From Desulfomonile tiedjei DSM 6799 (GTDB taxonomy: Bacteria; Desulfobacterota; Desulfomonilia; Desulfomonilales; Desulfomonilaceae), in NCBI RefSeq assembly GCF_000266945.1, contig NC_018025.1, positions 5,708,001-5,772,000 on the forward strand: DNA of 64,000 nucleotides, given 5' to 3'. Below the pieces are notes generated by a model, which did no database searches, had not been told where the DNA came from, and worked only from the letters and a program-made list of their open reading frames with translations. The position numbers and the translations under genes are program-made. This document shows positions 61,766-64,000 of this stretch, piece by piece (the stretch's first letter is position 1; the number at the start of each line of letters is the position of its first letter).

Positions 61766-62722
61766 TCAATCATTCCAAATAAAGGGCTTTTCTGCACGAA
61801 AATCAGGTATGCCCATATCCTGTGAGTCCAAATCCTGAATAAATGCGTTTTCCAGTCCCATATCCCATGCCAGATCGAGAACGCGGTCGTATTCCTCCTG
61901 AGTAATCTTACGGCTCAGATGGAGATCCTCATAGGCTCGATGAAGCGGCGCATATTGGGCCAAGAGAGACACGGTAACAGACCGAGGAAGACTGTCTCGT
62001 ATCCAGGTCAAAGTTTCTCTTGTTCCGGAAATGTCTCCAGGCAGGATGAGGTGTCTCAGAATCATTCCTCGGATCGCCCGACCGTCCGAATCCAATTGCA
62101 AATCGCCTACCTGAGCGTACATCTTGAGTATCGCTTCGCGAGCAACACGAGGATATTCCGATGCATCGGAATACCTTCCGGCCAATTTCTCGGAAGCATA
62201 CTTCAGGTCGGGCAGGTACACGTCGATGACTCCTTCGAGCAAGTCGAGAATATCCGGGGCTTCATACCCGTTGGTATTGTACACAATGGGCAGGTCAAGG
62301 CCTCGGTCGAATGCTATGGACAGTGCTTCCAGCAGTCCGGGCAGGTGATGGTTCGGTGAGACGAATTCAATATTCGCACAGCCCTGTTCCTGTAAATGGA
62401 GCATTGCGGTCGCAAGCGCTTCAGGATGGATCGGCGATCCGATATTACCCTGGCTGATTTGAAAATTCTGACAATACATGCATCTGAGATTGCATCTGGA
62501 GAAAAAGACCGTTCCCGCTCCACCGTTGACAACGAGCGGCGGCTCCTCGCCGAAATGCGGGACAATGGAAGCCACTTCGGGTATCGGGCCTGCACCGCAA
62601 TACCCGCGCTGCCCCCCGACACGATCCACTCCGCACGCGCGCGGACACAATCGGCAGGGGGACAATAATCGGTATACCTCCGGAACGCGAGTTCGACAGA
62701 GATTTCCTTTATGTTGGGTCAT
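61766..62722 (-). CDS. Radical SAM protein (PflA/COG1313-like)
   Basis: The 318-residue product has the CxxxCxxC cluster motif CNLRCMYC (in FFSRCNLRCMYCQNFQISQG) and a preceding Cys-rich segment (CRLCPRACGVDRVGGQRGYCGAG), as in the putative pyruvate formate-lyase activating enzyme family. It binds a 4Fe-4S cluster and SAM to form a radical. The target protein is unknown. Confidence 0.9.
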   Translation of the reverse strand: MTQHKGNLCRTRVPEVYRLLSPCRLCPRACGVDRVGGQRGYCGAGPIPEVASIVPHFGEEPPLVVNGGAGTVFFSRCNLRCMYCQNFQISQGNIGSPIHPEALATAMLHLQEQGCANIEFVSPNHHLPGLLEALSIAFDRGLDLPIVYNTNGYEAPDILDLLEGVIDVYLPDLKYASEKLAGRYSDASEYPRVAREAILKMYAQVGDLQLDSDGRAIRGMILRHLILPGDISGTRETLTWIRDSLPRSVTVSLLAQYAPLHRAYEDLHLSRKITQEEYDRVLDLAWDMGLENAFIQDLDSQDMGIPDFRAEKPFIWND

Positions 62723-63047
62723 GTGATCGATCTATTCAGGGTGAAATATCAGAACAGTGTAGCGCACGACCTGACATTTGCAATCTCTTCGAACGAACGC
62801 CAGATTTTGTGCGAGATCAACACCAAGCCCTTCAAAGCTAACATACAATAAAGTCCTGCTGTTATTGCTCGAGAGATACCAAAATAACGAGTTCCCATCG
62901 TTAAAGCCGCCTCTATTCCTCAAAATGCTTCGGCTTCTTGACTCTTCCTGTTCCCTCAAGCACAGATGTAGTATAAACCTTACTTATGGAGATCAAATCG
63001 AACAGTGCTCCATGCAAGAGCATCGAACAATAGAGGTGAAATCGTTT
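62723..63047. other. 325-bp gap before proS
   Basis: No gene or clear palindrome is seen; it presumably holds the divergent promoters of the radical SAM gene and proS. Confidence 0.4.
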
Positions 63048-64000
63048 ATGAGAATGTCACAGCTTTTTGTGCCGACCCTGAAAGAAGATCCCGCGGACGC
63101 GGAGGTCATCAGCCATCGTTTGATGCTCAGGGCGGGCATGATACGGAAACTTACTGCCGGTATATATTCATACCTCCCTCTGGGATATCGTTCGCTGAGG
63201 AAGCTCGAACAGATCGTACGGGAAGAAATGGACGCTGCGGGTGCTCAGGAGGTCTTCCTTCCCATGGTGCAGCCGGCGGAACTCTGGATCGAATCAGGCA
63301 GATGGAACCTGTACGGAACCGAGCTCCTGAGATTCAGTGACAGACATAAGCGGGAATTTTGCCTCGGGCCCACACACGAAGAAGTGATAACAGACCTCGT
63401 GAGACGCGATGTTCGCTCCTATCGCGATCTCCCCCTGAATCTTTATCAGATCCAGACCAAGTTTCGAGATGAGATCCGTCCGCGCTTCGGCCTAATGCGA
63501 GGCCGCGAATTCATGATGAAAGACGGGTACTCCTTTGATGCCACAGAGCAAGGGGCTGAAGAATCATATAGACGCATGCAGGAAGCGTATTCCCGGATCT
63601 TCTCACGATGCGGACTCCGTTTCAGAGCCGTAGAAGCTGACAGTGGCCCTATCGGCGGCAGTTTTTCCCATGAATTCATGGTGCTGGCTGATACCGGTGA
63701 GGATACCGTGGTTTCTTGCGATTCCTGTCAATATGCGGCAAATATGGAAAAAGCGGAAGTGCGACCCTGCGAACCCGTGACACCTGCAGTAAAGGGATCT
63801 TTGACGAAAGTATCGACTCCCGGCATGAGGACGATAGAGGAAGTGTCGCAATTTCTCAAAGTGCGCCCGGAAGAGTTGATCAAAACACTCATTCTGAAGA
63901 CCGAGAAAAGCGTGGTAGCAGTTCTGATCCGAGGCGATCACGAACTGAATGATGTGAAAGTGAAGAATTTTCTGAATGTGGCGGAACTGGAGCTTGCTGA
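63048..64000 (+). CDS. proS: Prolyl-tRNA synthetase (3' end outside window)
   Basis: The open frame runs from ATG 63048 (AGAGGTG upstream) beyond the window; 317 codons are visible. It begins [15 protein letters not shown] and carries the class II motifs: [18 protein letters not shown] (motif 1 region), [42 protein letters not shown] (motif 2). The final visible part ([20 protein letters not shown]) is the beginning of the YbaK-like editing insertion, so this is the bacterial type ProRS. It charges tRNA-Pro. Confidence 0.97.
   Translation, partial: MRMSQLFVPTLKEDPADAEVISHRLMLRAGMIRKLTAGIYSYLPLGYRSLRKLEQIVREEMDAAGAQEVFLPMVQPAELWIESGRWNLYGTELLRFSDRHKREFCLGPTHEEVITDLVRRDVRSYRDLPLNLYQIQTKFRDEIRPRFGLMRGREFMMKDGYSFDATEQGAEESYRRMQEAYSRIFSRCGLRFRAVEADSGPIGGSFSHEFMVLADTGEDTVVSCDSCQYAANMEKAEVRPCEPVTPAVKGSLTKVSTPGMRTIEEVSQFLKVRPEELIKTLILKTEKSVVAVLIRGDHELNDVKVKNFLNVAELELA

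Overview
The window reads as chromosomal DNA of a Gram-negative, probably anaerobic bacterium of the Desulfobacterota (former Deltaproteobacteria). A gas-vesicle-bearing, Desulfomonile-like sulfate reducer would fit, but the species is an inference. The signs are an FeoAB ferrous iron system with a FeoB-associated Cys-rich protein, a TRAP transporter, an outer-membrane barrel protein, a bacterial HesB-like selenoprotein with an in-frame UGA, and many PAS/two-component proteins.

Layout. 1-12.0 kb: a gas vesicle (gvp) cluster, all on the plus strand. It holds a CDC48-type AAA+ ATPase (cut by the window edge), three GvpF/L paralogues, GvpA, a GvpC with exact 33-residue repeats, GvpN, a GvpV-like protein, GvpG, two further GvpA-family proteins, GvpK, two zinc-motif proteins, a histidine kinase with a receiver-only response regulator, and a PAS-PAS protein. 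A good sigma-54 type promoter lies directly before gvpA. 12.2-22.2 kb: minus strand; a receiver protein, then an iron-uptake region (feoA, feoA, feoB, two exported NikK/NikL-like proteins, an acidic exported protein, a barrel protein, a histidine kinase, the FeoB-associated protein). A strongly folded leader RNA precedes the DUF4198 gene. 22.5-31.3 kb: a DUF2325 protein, then a methyltransferase, a DUF4910 peptidase-like protein and a GT-B-like protein that suggest a surface-polysaccharide or small-molecule locus, a dense palindrome array, and an ankyrin gene pair bracketed by a direct repeat. 31.5-44.2 kb: copper ATPase, tRNA-Cys, patatin, TRAP operon, PBP1A, Lon. 44.6-51.4 kb: an acyltransferase, a thioredoxin-HEAT protein, many small exported proteins, the HesB-like selenoprotein and FmdB. 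51.5-64 kb: two acyl-CoA ligases flanking a relatively A+T-rich two-gene cassette (HEPN-like protein plus a 'KGGVGR' MinD-like/STAND ATPase fusion), an IS110-family element, an RsbRD-like protein, a radical SAM protein and the start of proS.

The intergenic regions carry at least three dispersed palindromic repeat families. The most notable items are the selenoprotein that ordinary gene calling breaks at UGA, the two-gene candidate conflict/defence cassette, the regulated gas vesicle cluster with non-standard chaperone-like genes, and the folded RNA in the iron region. No homology search was run. Family names rest on motifs and recall, and are scored accordingly.
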